Source: Pedobacter paludis (lineage in GTDB: Bacteria; Bacteroidota; Bacteroidia; Sphingobacteriales; Sphingobacteriaceae). From it: a stretch of 64,000 nt of DNA. A program made the position numbers and the translations under genes. Below, piece after piece: positions 10,908 to 20,777 of the stretch; the first letter of the stretch is position 1, and each line of letters begins with the position of its first letter. The stretch is taken from assembly GCF_003173575.1 (NCBI RefSeq), contig NZ_QGNY01000004.1, positions 434,001-498,000 on the forward strand, read 5' to 3'. The notes beneath the pieces were generated by a model, which ran no database searches, was not told the DNA's origin, and saw nothing but the letters and a program-made list of their open reading frames with translations.

Positions 10908-12104
10908 ATGTTAGAAGAAGCAATAAGGTCGGGAGATTTTTTAAGTGCGCTGGCTGGACTTGGCAGTGGAGAAAGGTTGCCAACAGATTTGGACAAGCAC
11001 ACCAAAAAATCTATTTACACCATTTTAATCGAGGCAAAACAGTTTGATATACTTCATCTTTTTGCACATTATAAAATAATGGAGACCGATATTTTTGAAT
11101 ATGATAGCTTTGATTATAGCTTCTTCGACAGCCTGTTCAATTCCCAAAATATTGATGAAGAAATTAACGTTTTTTTTGACGTGTTTATCGGCCATTTTAC
11201 AAATGTAAATGATGAAATAAATGGTGATACCCTGCTTAGCTACGCTTTTACAAGAGGTGCCAATTCTAGAAATATACAGGCCTTAATAAACTTTGACTGC
11301 GATGTAAATTTTAGAAACAACGAGAACGAAGATATTGTGCACCAGCTCATTAAGGCAGATTATTGCAGGTATAGATATACGCAAGAAGACTACGCCGATT
11401 TGCTAAGCCAACATATTACACTGTTGAAAAATAATGGCTTACAGATAGATATGCCCAATGCCGCAAATGAAACTCCATTACTTTCGGCGCTTCGGTTTAG
11501 AAGAACCAATCTCTTGCCTGTTCTTTTAGAGAATGGTGCCAATCCGAACCATACAGACAATACTGGGAACAATGCCTTTTATTATGCCATTATCTGGAAT
11601 AGAGACCTAGAAGCCTATAAAAGATTAAGTGCATATGTACAGCCCGAGCTTAACGAATTGAATGGCTTAGACTGGACTGTTTTATTCGAATACCTTGCTG
11701 AAGTGAATTTTGATAGCGAAGAGAAAACCCGAGAAATTATTACACAGCTAATTGCCGATGGAGCCGATTTATACAGAGTCTGTAAAAGGTATGGAGAAGA
11801 AAAAACTCCATTAGAAATGGCTGCCGGGAAGTCTTTGTACATTTTAAGCGCCATTTTAGACACAAACACCATAAACATTAACGCACAGGATAGCAATGGA
11901 AACACGCTTTTACACCAGGTTTGTGCCTACCCCGTAAACGACGATTACGACAAAGCAAAAGAAACATACCGAAAAGTAAAATTGTTGCTCGAAAAAGGAG
12001 CCGATGCAAGCATAACCAATGATATGGACCAAACGGCATTAATGCTGGCATCTGATGATAACTATAAAGCAAAAACAGTAGAATTATTAATGAAACAATC
12101 TTAA
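10908..12104 (+). CDS. Ankyrin-repeat protein, copy 2
   Basis: 398 residues, clearly paralogous to the preceding gene over its whole length: shared ETDIxExxxFDxSxF, xGDTLLSYAF, DCDVNFRNN, ENGANPNHTDNTGNNAFYYA and the C-terminal TALMLASDDNYKAKTVELLMK. Its N-terminus is 3 residues shorter. It starts 2 bp after the previous stop, so the two are almost certainly co-transcribed. The helical N-terminal domain is shared with copy 1 but absent from the third gene. No signal peptide. Function unknown; a protein-protein interaction role is inferred from the repeats. Confidence 0.88.
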   Translation: MLEEAIRSGDFLSALAGLGSGERLPTDLDKHTKKSIYTILIEAKQFDILHLFAHYKIMETDIFEYDSFDYSFFDSLFNSQNIDEEINVFFDVFIGHFTNVNDEINGDTLLSYAFTRGANSRNIQALINFDCDVNFRNNENEDIVHQLIKADYCRYRYTQEDYADLLSQHITLLKNNGLQIDMPNAANETPLLSALRFRRTNLLPVLLENGANPNHTDNTGNNAFYYAIIWNRDLEAYKRLSAYVQPELNELNGLDWTVLFEYLAEVNFDSEEKTREIITQLIADGADLYRVCKRYGEEKTPLEMAAGKSLYILSAILDTNTININAQDSNGNTLLHQVCAYPVNDDYDKAKETYRKVKLLLEKGADASITNDMDQTALMLASDDNYKAKTVELLMKQS

Positions 12105-12121
12105 TTAAAAAATAAGAACAT

Positions 12122-13474
12122 ATGTCAATGTCTTTTATAATTGCCTGCGAAAGCGGCAAAAGAAAAATAGCCGAACTTTTATTGGCAAATAACGAAGTAG
12201 ATGTAACGTACACCGATGAAAAAGGCAGAACAGCATTACATTATGCGGCGCATCAAGGCTATCTAGACTTGGTTCAGCTGTTGGCAAATGCGGGTGCCGA
12301 TTTAGATTACGAAGATCATGATGGTGAAACACCTTTTTACTTTGCCTGCCTTCAAAAACAGAAACAAACTGCACTTTTTTTGATGGATAAGGGTGCAAAA
12401 ATTACCATAAAAGATAACAAAGGAAACAGCCTGCTTCATTTAACTGCTCAAAACGGACAGATCGAGGTTTTAACAAAATTGCTCGAAGCCGGTTTGGAAG
12501 CCGATATAGAAAATAACGAAGCGGAAACCCCTTTGCTTTTAGCATCAAGCTGGAGAAATAAAGAAATTGTTCAAAAACTGATTGAATTTGGAGCCAATGT
12601 AAACACCACGAACAAACACGGAAATTCGCCTTTGCTTTTTGCGGCAAAATCTAAAAACACGCCAATGGTCGAGTTGCTTTTAGAAAATGGCGCCGGCATA
12701 AATCATGTCAATCATGAAGGAGAATCTGCTTTGTTAATTGCCTGTTACGATTCTAACAGAATGCTAACAAAGATTTTGGTTAATAAAGGAGCCGATGTTT
12801 TTGTATCATCAAAAAGTGGATTGTCTCCCGTTTGGTATGCATGTGGTCATAATCAGAAGGAAATAGTCGATCTGTTTTTAGAAAACGGTGTTGATGTGAA
12901 TTATGCAAAACCACTTTCGGGGAACGACGATTCTATGTATTCCTATCTAGAATGGGTAGAAACCGCTAATAACATTTCAATTTCTGCTAGTTTCTCTTTG
13001 GATGGTTCTTATAATTATGGTGGCGAAAGCATGTTACATGTTGCCTCTAAAAGTGGTCATTTAAGCATGTTGAAATTGCTTTTGGATAAAGGCGCAAATA
13101 TTAATATTCAAGATGAAAGCGGAAATACAGCCCTGCATTACGCTTCTGCAAATGGCAAAAAAGATATTGTTAAGTTTCTAATTGAAAAATCTGCCGATCC
13201 ATCCATTGTAAATGTAAAAGAGCAGAAAGCCATTGATTATTCGAACATTAAAGGCTTTAATGAAATTACAGAACTGCTTTTAAAGGCAAGTCCTTCAAAT
13301 CCTGTAACATCGGCACCATCAAATCAACCAGCTCCTGCAACAGCACCAGAGCAGGCTAAAACCGATATGGCTTCTAAAAAACAGGCTTTATTGGATTTAA
13401 AAGAACTTTTAGATGCAGGAATACTTTCTGCTGAAGAATTCGATGCAGAAAAAACCAAAATTTTAAAAGCGTAG
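12122..13474 (+). CDS. Ankyrin-repeat protein with C-terminal SHOCT domain
   Basis: 450 residues, with about ten ankyrin units starting at residue 1 (ENNEVDVTYTDEKGRTALHYAA onward, with classical G-TALHYA motifs). A Pro/Ala/Ser linker (about 385-415) leads to a SHOCT-type helical hairpin near the C-terminus (LLDLKELLDAGILSAEEFDAEK). A non-canonical, Ser/Asn-rich insertion sits at about 265-300 between repeats. The gene follows copy 2 after 17 bp. Unlike copies 1 and 2 it lacks the acidic N-terminal domain. SHOCT domains often tether oligomers; here that is inference. Confidence 0.88.
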   Translation: MSMSFIIACESGKRKIAELLLANNEVDVTYTDEKGRTALHYAAHQGYLDLVQLLANAGADLDYEDHDGETPFYFACLQKQKQTALFLMDKGAKITIKDNKGNSLLHLTAQNGQIEVLTKLLEAGLEADIENNEAETPLLLASSWRNKEIVQKLIEFGANVNTTNKHGNSPLLFAAKSKNTPMVELLLENGAGINHVNHEGESALLIACYDSNRMLTKILVNKGADVFVSSKSGLSPVWYACGHNQKEIVDLFLENGVDVNYAKPLSGNDDSMYSYLEWVETANNISISASFSLDGSYNYGGESMLHVASKSGHLSMLKLLLDKGANINIQDESGNTALHYASANGKKDIVKFLIEKSADPSIVNVKEQKAIDYSNIKGFNEITELLLKASPSNPVTSAPSNQPAPATAPEQAKTDMASKKQALLDLKELLDAGILSAEEFDAEKTKILKA

Positions 13475-13481
13475 AGCATAA

Positions 13482-13554
13482 AAATAAAAAGTTGAACTAG
13501 AAGGATACCTGCATAATCAATTGTGATATTCCTGTTATAGTTCAACTTTTATTT
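13482..13554 (+). terminator. Long hairpin terminator after the ankyrin cluster
   Basis: AAATAAAAAGTTGAACT (13482-13498) pairs with AGTTCAACTTTTATTT (13539-13554) with one bulge. An inner AGGATA / TATTCCT pair extends the stem. The T-rich 3' arm makes it a plausible terminator for the three-gene ankyrin transcript. Confidence 0.65.
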
Positions 13555-13623
13555 CATTAAATTTTATCACTTAAAAATTTAGTTATAGATTTAGGTATTA
13601 GCAAAATATAATACTCTAATCAA

Positions 13624-14181
13624 ATGCCCAATCTTAAACCTATTCTGCTTTTAATGGCGTGTTCATATTTTTTAATGGCTTGCTCACCTAAGCTTTACAA
13701 TGCCGAAAATCAATATGAAAGTGGCTCGCTCAGTGAAGCTAAAATTGATTCGTTAAAAAGTTTTTTAAAAGAAAACGCCAGAGCAGAATTAAGAGATACC
13801 ATTTTCATTAAGTACGATTTCAATAAGGATGTTTGTTGGAACGACTTAAGCTATCAAAATGCAACTTTTTTAAACGATTCTAGATACGCTTATCAAAATT
13901 ATGTTAAAGAAAAATCTGCCAAAAGGCCAACTATAGCCGTTTATCAATACCGGCAGGAAGGCAGCAGTTTTAGTCCGATAAAATCAAAAGGACTTGAGAT
14001 TGAAACAGATTCTGGCTACTTAAAAAATCTGCTTTTTAAAGAGCAAACCACCTGCGGTACATCTGCAATTATTCTTCCTACGGGAAAATATCTGTTGGTA
14101 AAATCTGATTCTCACTTTGCCGCACTCCTTCTAAATGGCAAGGAAATCGAAAAACTGATTATCGGGAATTTAATCAAGTAA
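13624..14181 (+). CDS. Hypothetical lipoprotein
   Basis: 185 residues with a lipoprotein signal peptide: hydrophobic ILLLMACSYFLMAC ending in a lipobox-like LMAC, with the modified Cys at about residue 20. The mature protein (SPKLYNAENQYESGSLSEAK...) has no recognised domain. Two Cys residues (DVCWND and TTCGTS) could form a disulfide. It lies alone between the ankyrin cluster and a large outer-membrane receptor; a TonB-system link is not supported by sequence. Confidence 0.7.
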   Translation: MPNLKPILLLMACSYFLMACSPKLYNAENQYESGSLSEAKIDSLKSFLKENARAELRDTIFIKYDFNKDVCWNDLSYQNATFLNDSRYAYQNYVKEKSAKRPTIAVYQYRQEGSSFSPIKSKGLEIETDSGYLKNLLFKEQTTCGTSAIILPTGKYLLVKSDSHFAALLLNGKEIEKLIIGNLIK

Positions 14182-14335
14182 AATTATTCCGCAATCTTAT
14201 TTAAAAATACATTACTAAAACGTTTTAACAATATCTTAACAAAATCATCTAATGAAAAAATGTAAAATTGTTTTAAGCATTTGAATAATATTAAACGCTT
14301 AAAAAACCTAACCAATCATCTCTCAACACCACTAA

Positions 14336-17053
14336 ATGAAACACCTCAAATTTATTGCGCTGCTCCTATTTGTATTTGCTACATCCATTACTTCTGCACA
14401 AAACAAAACATCTGTTAAAGGTATAATTGCCGATTTTGACTCAAAAGCTCCACTCGAATTTGCAACTGTTGCCATTGTTAATGCAAAAGACACCTCACTA
14501 ATTTCGTATACGCTAACCGATAAAAACGGTGTTTTCAAATTAGCGGGAATTGCCATCGATAAGCCTACAAAAATGATTGTATCGTATGTCGGCTACACTA
14601 CTTATCGGCAATTACTCAACCTTAAAAAAGATGTAGTAGAAGATTTTAAAACCATTTATTTACAGGGAAACCATTTAGAAGAGGTGGTTATAAAAGGCGA
14701 AAGATCTCCAGTGGTCATTAAAAAAGACACCATCGAATTTAATACCGAAGCTTTTAAAACCCGCCCCAATGCAGTTGTTGAAGAACTTTTAAAAAAACTG
14801 CCCGGTGTACAGGTAAACGTTGATGGTTCTATTCTGGTGAATGGAAAATCGATCAGCAAACTTTTAATAGATGGTAAAGAATTCTTTGGTACAGACCCAA
14901 AAGTAGCCACAAAGAATTTAGACGCAGATATGGTTGATAAAATTCAGGTTTATGATGATCGCGAAAATGACCCTGATCATTTGGTGAGCGAAACGCAGGT
15001 TTCTAAAATCATCAATCTAAAACTGAAAAGTAAAATCAAAAAAAGCACGTTAGGCAAAATTTATGGTGGCGCTGGCAGTAGAGAACGTTACGAAGTTGGT
15101 GGCATTTTAAGCAATTTTAGAGACACTTTGCAGGTTAGTTTAATCGGCTTGGCAAACAACTTAAACAAAACAGGCTTTTCTCAAAATGAATTGTATTCAA
15201 TGGGCGGTTTCGATCGATCGGGCGGTCAACAGGCTTGGGATGGAACTTTTGGCGGTAGAGGCTGGGGAGGAATTGAAAGTGTATCGTCTGCAGGATTAAA
15301 CATCAACAATAATTATGGAACAAAATTAAAACTCAACCTAACCTATTTTTTAACGCACACCGGAAATCTCAATATAGGAAATTCGCTACAAGAACAGGCT
15401 GTAGCCAATACCATTCTTACTTCTGCATCAAGCAACAACAGCAACAATAGAAACAATAAACATGCAATAGGGGGCTTAATAGAATGGGTACCCGACACCA
15501 TGAGAAGATTGAGATACGAGCCAAAACTGAATTTGAGATATGATAATAATGCCAATGAAACGCTTGGCAGTAGCGCCAATACGCAAAATCCAAAACTTAC
15601 AGAAAGCAACGGCACCAATTCGAACAGAGGCAGCAATAGTGGTTTTTCGCACAATTTTAATTTTTACAAAAGACTTAAGAAAAAAGGAGAATCTTTTACC
15701 ATTAACCACTCGCTTCAGTTAAATGATAATGAAGGATTTAACTTCTCGCGTTACAATCTAATTTCTTACACGGCTGATATTAAGTCGGAAATGCAGAATC
15801 GATTTCGCGACAGCTGGAACAAATCCAGTTCGGGAGATTTATCCTTAACCTATAATTACCCATTTACCAAAAAGCTTTTCGCTGAATTTAATACTTACAC
15901 AAAGTATTCCAGTAATAAAGATCAGGCAGGAACTTTCGAAAACAATCCGCTTACCGGCAATTATGATATCCTACTGATTAATCTGAGTAACGATTTGCAA
16001 CGAAATGTTTTTACGCAAAATTTCAGACCTCAGTTATTGTATAAAATTAATAAAAACTACAGTGTTCGGCTTGGTGTGAAGGCAGAATATCAGTATGTTA
16101 AAAATAAATTTAACTATGGTTATGCCGATATAGACCAAGATTTTTATAATTTTTTTCCAACTTTTAGGCTTGATGGACCAAGCATGTCTCTTAGTTATGA
16201 TGAACGATTGGATTTACCAAACATTTCGCAGATGCAACCTATAGTAAGAACTTATAATTCACTTTATACATCGGTTGGTAATCCAGATTTAAAGCCCAGC
16301 CATGTTCGCAACATTAATCTGAATATTTACAAATACAGTTATGCAAAACAAATCAACTTTAATGTGTATTCAGGGTTAAACTTTAGCGATAATGTAGTTA
16401 TACAGCGAAGTTTGGTAAATAGTGCCGGCGCTACAAATGCATCATTTGTAATTAGAAATGGGAACTTTAATGGTTATGCAGGAATCGGATTCGGAAAACA
16501 GTTTAAAAAGTCGCAAAACTGGCAGGTGGGCTTTAATCATAATATGAGTATAAATATGGGCCATAGACCTTTTATATTAAATGAAAATGATGGCTTCGCC
16601 AATACGTTTAATCTCTATACTTATGAAAATATCAATTTTAATTACAAAGAGCTTCTGAGCTTAAGCATGCGCTACAGCTTTAACAGAGAATCGACAAATT
16701 ACAAGAATGTTGACTTTAACACGGTAAATACATATACCCATACTTTGGGCAGCGACTTAAGTTTAAGGTGGCCAAAAAGAATTATTTTGGATGCGAACTA
16801 CAGTTATAACTATAACCCGCAGGTAAGTGAGGGCTTTCCTAAAAGTGCGCATCAGCTAAACTTGGCGCTTACCTTTCAAATGCTGAAGAAAGATCGCGGT
16901 CAGCTTAAATTATCGGTTTACGATATTTTTGATCAGAACATTTCCGTATCCAGATATGCTTACAATAACGCTGTTATTACATCAGATCGAAATATTTTGA
17001 GGCGATATTTTTTGGCAACCTATCAATACAAAATAAATGTCTTCAAAAAATAA
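14336..17053 (+). CDS. TonB-dependent receptor-like outer membrane protein (outer membrane beta-barrel family)
   Basis: 905-residue outer-membrane protein. Signal peptide to about residue 22 (ATSITSAQN), then a carboxypeptidase-regulatory-like domain (about 25-110, TSVKGIIADFDSKAPLEFAT, then DKNGVFKLAGI). A plug-like domain follows (about 125-230, NAVVEELLKKLPGVQVNVDG, then LLIDGKEFFG) and a long beta-barrel of the OMP_b-brl_3 type ends at an aromatic-rich tail (TYQYKINVFKK). These Bacteroidota proteins resemble SusC-like receptors, but no SusD partner lies next door. Substrate unknown. It is followed by a terminator. Confidence 0.88.
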   Translation: MKHLKFIALLLFVFATSITSAQNKTSVKGIIADFDSKAPLEFATVAIVNAKDTSLISYTLTDKNGVFKLAGIAIDKPTKMIVSYVGYTTYRQLLNLKKDVVEDFKTIYLQGNHLEEVVIKGERSPVVIKKDTIEFNTEAFKTRPNAVVEELLKKLPGVQVNVDGSILVNGKSISKLLIDGKEFFGTDPKVATKNLDADMVDKIQVYDDRENDPDHLVSETQVSKIINLKLKSKIKKSTLGKIYGGAGSRERYEVGGILSNFRDTLQVSLIGLANNLNKTGFSQNELYSMGGFDRSGGQQAWDGTFGGRGWGGIESVSSAGLNINNNYGTKLKLNLTYFLTHTGNLNIGNSLQEQAVANTILTSASSNNSNNRNNKHAIGGLIEWVPDTMRRLRYEPKLNLRYDNNANETLGSSANTQNPKLTESNGTNSNRGSNSGFSHNFNFYKRLKKKGESFTINHSLQLNDNEGFNFSRYNLISYTADIKSEMQNRFRDSWNKSSSGDLSLTYNYPFTKKLFAEFNTYTKYSSNKDQAGTFENNPLTGNYDILLINLSNDLQRNVFTQNFRPQLLYKINKNYSVRLGVKAEYQYVKNKFNYGYADIDQDFYNFFPTFRLDGPSMSLSYDERLDLPNISQMQPIVRTYNSLYTSVGNPDLKPSHVRNINLNIYKYSYAKQINFNVYSGLNFSDNVVIQRSLVNSAGATNASFVIRNGNFNGYAGIGFGKQFKKSQNWQVGFNHNMSINMGHRPFILNENDGFANTFNLYTYENINFNYKELLSLSMRYSFNRESTNYKNVDFNTVNTYTHTLGSDLSLRWPKRIILDANYSYNYNPQVSEGFPKSAHQLNLALTFQMLKKDRGQLKLSVYDIFDQNISVSRYAYNNAVITSDRNILRRYFLATYQYKINVFKK

Positions 17054-17056
17054 GAT

Positions 17057-17090
17057 AAAATGATTCGGGTAATGTAACCCGAATCATTTT
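17057..17090 (+). terminator. Intrinsic terminator
   Basis: A perfect 14-bp stem AAAATGATTCGGGT (17057-17070) with ACCCGAATCATTTT (17077-17090) and a 6-nt loop, immediately after the receptor stop codon. Confidence 0.85.
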
Positions 17091-17165
17091 AGTTACAAAC
17101 ATATTTCCCCTTTACGGTGTTTATCATCTTTGTGAACTTATCCCATTTCTCAATTTATAAACGCC

Positions 17166-18491
17166 ATGAAAAATAAGATTTTCTACATTGCCTTATCTTC
17201 CGCTCTTGCAATATTTGGTTGCCAATCCAAATCAGGATCGCAAGAAAGTGAATCCAAAACCAGTACAGAAGTAGAGACTAAAACTGAAGAAATAAAACTT
17301 CCTGCACCAGACACTACTGCATCAAAAAGTAAATTCAGTAAGGTTATTGGCTGGCCGGCGGGCAAAATGCCCATCGCCCCAGAGGGCTTTGTCGTAACTA
17401 AATTTGCTTCCGACATAAAAAGTCCCCGTAATATGATCATTACGCCAAATGGTGATGTTTTGGTTGTGCTCACCAATTCGGAGCGAAGTGCTGTTGAAGC
17501 AGTTGCCAATACAGTTACCGGAAAAGCAAAATCAGAAGTTCCCGGTAAAAGCGCAAACACCATTTTACTTTATAGAGATGCCAATAAGGATGGAAAACCA
17601 GAATTGGTGACTACATTTTTAACGGGTTTAAATCAGCCCTACGGAATGGCCATTATTGGCAATCATTTCTATGTGGCCAACACCAATGGTATCTTGGAAT
17701 TTCCATATAAACCCGGAGACACCAAAATTAGTGGGCCAAGCAAAACCATTTTAAGCTTACCTGCTGGAGGTTACAATAACCACTGGACCAGAAATTTATT
17801 AACCAATGCCGATCAAACGAAAATCTATGTTACTGTTGGCTCTGGGAGTAATGTAGGCGAAAATGGCCTGGAAAATGAAAAAAGAAGAGCCAATATTTTA
17901 GAAATCAATCCAGATGGAACAGGCGAAAAAATATACGCAAGTGGACTTAGAAATCCGGTTGGATTAGATTGGGCACCAGGAACTCAAACCCTTTGGACTG
18001 CAGTAAATGAACGCGATGGCTTAGGCGATGATCTTGTACCCGACTACATTACGAGTGTAAAGCCTGGCGCATTTTACGGCTGGCCATTTTCGTACTACGG
18101 TCAAAATGAAGACCCAAGATTGAAAGGCAAAAATCCTGATTTAGTCAAAAAAGCAATTGCTCCCGATGTTCCAGTTGGAGCACACACGGCATCATTAGGA
18201 TTGGCTTTTTATAAAGGAAATAAATTCCCTGCAAAATACCAGGGAGGTGCATTTATTGGTCAGCATGGCTCTTGGAACCGTTCTGCAATTTCAGGTTATA
18301 AAGTAGCGTTTGTTCCTTTTAAAGATGGTAAACCCGCAGGAAAACCCGAAGATTTTTTAACAGGGTTTATTTCTGACCCCGAAAAAGCCGAGGTTTACGG
18401 CCGTCCGGTTGGTGTTACTTTAACGCCAGATGGTGCACTTTTAGTTGCTGATGATGTAAGTGGTGTAATTTGGAGAGTTGCAGCAAAATAG
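17166..18491 (+). CDS. PQQ-type sorbosone/glucose dehydrogenase-like lipoprotein
   Basis: 441 residues. The lipoprotein signal (ALAIFGC, lipobox Cys about residue 19) is followed by a Ser/Thr/Glu-rich tether. The rest (about residues 60-440) is a six-bladed beta-propeller of the glucose/sorbosone dehydrogenase type: HWTRNLLTN, YVTVGSGSN, ANILEINPDGTG, ASGLRNPVGLDW, PGAFYGWPFSYYG and FIGQHGSWNRS. Such enzymes use PQQ or are metal-dependent, acting on sugars in the periplasm. Cofactor and substrate here are unproven. Its terminator and the following TonB receptor suggest a nutrient locus. Confidence 0.85.
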   Translation: MKNKIFYIALSSALAIFGCQSKSGSQESESKTSTEVETKTEEIKLPAPDTTASKSKFSKVIGWPAGKMPIAPEGFVVTKFASDIKSPRNMIITPNGDVLVVLTNSERSAVEAVANTVTGKAKSEVPGKSANTILLYRDANKDGKPELVTTFLTGLNQPYGMAIIGNHFYVANTNGILEFPYKPGDTKISGPSKTILSLPAGGYNNHWTRNLLTNADQTKIYVTVGSGSNVGENGLENEKRRANILEINPDGTGEKIYASGLRNPVGLDWAPGTQTLWTAVNERDGLGDDLVPDYITSVKPGAFYGWPFSYYGQNEDPRLKGKNPDLVKKAIAPDVPVGAHTASLGLAFYKGNKFPAKYQGGAFIGQHGSWNRSAISGYKVAFVPFKDGKPAGKPEDFLTGFISDPEKAEVYGRPVGVTLTPDGALLVADDVSGVIWRVAAK

Positions 18492-18510
18492 TTGATATTT
18501 AAAAATTCGC

Positions 18511-18558
18511 AGAACCGCAGATTGTTGTAATTTTAAGACAAAAATCTGCGGTTTTTTT
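18511..18558 (+). terminator. Intrinsic terminator
   Basis: An 11-bp stem AACCGCAGATT (18513-18523) with AATCTGCGGTT (18543-18553), followed by T7 on the plus strand. Ends the dehydrogenase transcript. Confidence 0.85.
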
Positions 18559-18583
18559 GTAGTTAATCTCTAATCCTCAAAAG

Positions 18584-20635
18584 TTGAAATCAACCTTTAC
18601 CTTAGTATTTGCCCTATTCTCCGTTTCTGGCTTTGCACAGATGATTAAAACCGACTCTGTAAAAAAGTTAAATGATGTCGTAGTTAAAGGTTATTACAAC
18701 AGTCAACCCATTTTACGCTCGGTTTCTTCCGTTAGCCTAATTGATAGCAATAGCCTAAAAAACCAGCAAACCAGCTCTTTTGTAAGCACCTTTAATGCCG
18801 TTCCCGGTGTAAGAATGGAAGAACGATCGCCAGGAAGTTATCGTGTTTCACTTCGCGGAAGTTTGCTTCGTTCGCCATTTGGAATTAGAAATATTAAAAT
18901 TTATATAGATGATTTTCCTTTAACAGATGCTGGAGGAAATACCTATCTAAATGCACTCGACGTTTCTGCAGTTGGTTCTATGGAGATTTATAAAGGACCT
19001 GAAGCCAGTATTTTTGGTGCCAATACCGGTGGCGCAATATTGATCAATCCGCCAGGTTTAGATCAAAATAAAATTGATGCCTCGGTTATTGCAGGCTCGT
19101 ATGGTTTATTTCATCAAACCGCAAATATTCAGCATCAGTTTAAAAATTATAGCTTTAGTATATCAGAAGGTTATCAAAAAAGTGATGGTTATAGGCAAAA
19201 CAGCGCTATGGATCGGAAGTATTTCCAAACCACGCACAAATGGAATTATAGTCCAGCAGGGAGTTTAAAAGCATTTGCATTTTATAGTGATTTAAGCTAT
19301 AAAACTCCAGGTGGGTTAACCGCAGCACAGTTAGAACAAGATCCCAAACTTGCCCGCCCAGCTACACCTACAATACCTGGGGCCATTACCCAACAAGCTG
19401 CCATATACAATAAAACCATTTTTGGCGGTTTATCAAACACGTATCAGTTTAGTCCTAATTTTAAACATGTAATTGCATTGTTTACTTCTTATACCGATTT
19501 CAAGAATCCATTTATAACCAATTACGAAAATCGATACGAAAGCACTTTGGGTTTGAGAACCTTTCTGCAATTTGATCAGATCAAGAACGATTTTAAATTT
19601 AGTGCACAAGCTGGTGTAGAAAGTTCGAGAACAAAAAGTCAGATTAAAAATTTTAACAACAACGCTGGTATAGAAGGAACGATGCAGGCTTATGATTATT
19701 TAAACGCCCACCAAGATTTTGCTTTTGTACGGTTAAATTTTGATATAAGCGGTAAATTTTTAATCGAGCTGGCCTCTAGTTTAAACTTCTTTAATTATAA
19801 ATACGAAAGCTTCTTCCCTATTGCTATCGCCGAGAAACAAAGAAAATTTAGTGCGCAGTTTATGCCAAAGGTTGCCTTTTCTTATTTACTTCATTCTACC
19901 TTATCTTTAAGAGCATCTGCGAGCAAGGGATATTCTCCACCAACCATTGCGGAGGTTAGATCATCAGACAACAACATCAACAACAATTTACAGGCAGAAC
20001 TGGGCTGGAACTATGAAATCGGTTTAAGGTATAAAAGCGAAAACAATCGTTTTTACGCCAACGGAAGTGTTTTTCAATATCAGTTAAAAGATGCGATTGT
20101 ACGGCGGTTAAATACAAATGATGCTGAATATTTTATCAATGCGGGCGGTACGAAACAACTTGGGATAGAATTGGAAACTGCCATCTGGATTATCAAAAAC
20201 AGCCCTTCCATTTTAACAGGCTTGCAATTAAGAAGCAATTATACCTATAGCCATTTTAGATTTAACGATTTTGTAAGTGGTACTTCAAACTTCAGCGGGA
20301 ACAAACTTACCGGTGTCCCGGATCATATTGTTGTGAATAGTTTAGAACTGCAGTTTCAAAAAGGTTTTTATTTATTTGGCCAACACAATCATACTTCGGC
20401 TCTACCGCTTAACGATGCCAATACCGTAATGGCAAAAAAATACGATTTGATTGAATTAAAAGCGGGCATAAGAAATTTACGATTAATGAAAACACATTTA
20501 GACGTTTTCGCAGGCGTGAATAATTTATTAAATGAGCAATACAGTTTGGGCAACGATTTAAATGCCGCGAATGGAAGATATTTTAATCCTGCAACTGGAA
20601 TAAATTTTTATACTGGCCTTGCGATAAAACTATAG
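18584..20635 (+). CDS. TonB-dependent receptor
   Basis: 683 residues from a TTG start (no in-frame ATG lies upstream; the signal peptide FTLVFALFSVSGFAQ begins directly after it). A plug domain (about 30-150, VKGYY, VPGVRMEERSPGSYRVSLRG, GPEASIFGANTGGAILINPP) precedes a 22-strand barrel ending in the usual GINFYTGLAIKL-type aromatic tail. No carboxypeptidase-regulatory domain, unlike the gene at 14336. This shape (ferric-siderophore-like, single receptor, no SusD) suggests iron or small-chelate uptake; substrate not visible. Terminated at 20708-20745. Confidence 0.9.
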   Translation: MKSTFTLVFALFSVSGFAQMIKTDSVKKLNDVVVKGYYNSQPILRSVSSVSLIDSNSLKNQQTSSFVSTFNAVPGVRMEERSPGSYRVSLRGSLLRSPFGIRNIKIYIDDFPLTDAGGNTYLNALDVSAVGSMEIYKGPEASIFGANTGGAILINPPGLDQNKIDASVIAGSYGLFHQTANIQHQFKNYSFSISEGYQKSDGYRQNSAMDRKYFQTTHKWNYSPAGSLKAFAFYSDLSYKTPGGLTAAQLEQDPKLARPATPTIPGAITQQAAIYNKTIFGGLSNTYQFSPNFKHVIALFTSYTDFKNPFITNYENRYESTLGLRTFLQFDQIKNDFKFSAQAGVESSRTKSQIKNFNNNAGIEGTMQAYDYLNAHQDFAFVRLNFDISGKFLIELASSLNFFNYKYESFFPIAIAEKQRKFSAQFMPKVAFSYLLHSTLSLRASASKGYSPPTIAEVRSSDNNINNNLQAELGWNYEIGLRYKSENNRFYANGSVFQYQLKDAIVRRLNTNDAEYFINAGGTKQLGIELETAIWIIKNSPSILTGLQLRSNYTYSHFRFNDFVSGTSNFSGNKLTGVPDHIVVNSLELQFQKGFYLFGQHNHTSALPLNDANTVMAKKYDLIELKAGIRNLRLMKTHLDVFAGVNNLLNEQYSLGNDLNAANGRYFNPATGINFYTGLAIKL

Positions 20636-20707
20636 GAAATGCTTAAAACAAATTTCTTTATAGATTGAAATTATAGGTACCAATTGGATTTGAATCCACA
20701 GAAATAC

Positions 20708-20745
20708 AAAAGCCACACTTAGCGTTTTTTCTAAGCGTGGCTTTT
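20708..20745. terminator. Bidirectional intrinsic terminator
   Basis: A 15-bp stem AAAAGCCACACTTAG (20708-20722) with CTAAGCGTGGCTTTT (20731-20745) with one wobble. Shared by the TonB receptor (plus) and ssb (minus). Confidence 0.85.
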
Positions 20746-20777
20746 ATCATAGTTAGAATAATAATCTAGAAATCAGA

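Noticed and set aside
11878..12647. Minus-strand frames opposite the ankyrin genes
   Set aside because: Shadows of the repeat-rich coding strand; no start signals or homology.
15343..15654. Minus-strand frames across the receptor genes (also at 15476, 14656, 17183)
   Set aside because: They lie opposite long genes with clear protein domains, and their residues show no family features.
18490..18583. Cobalamin or other riboswitch before the TonB receptor genes
   Set aside because: No conserved box element; the spacer holds only a simple terminator.
20685..20700. GATTTGAATCC-like sequence as part of a tRNA
   Set aside because: No acceptor stem, anticodon arm or CCA partner around it. No tRNA found in the window.
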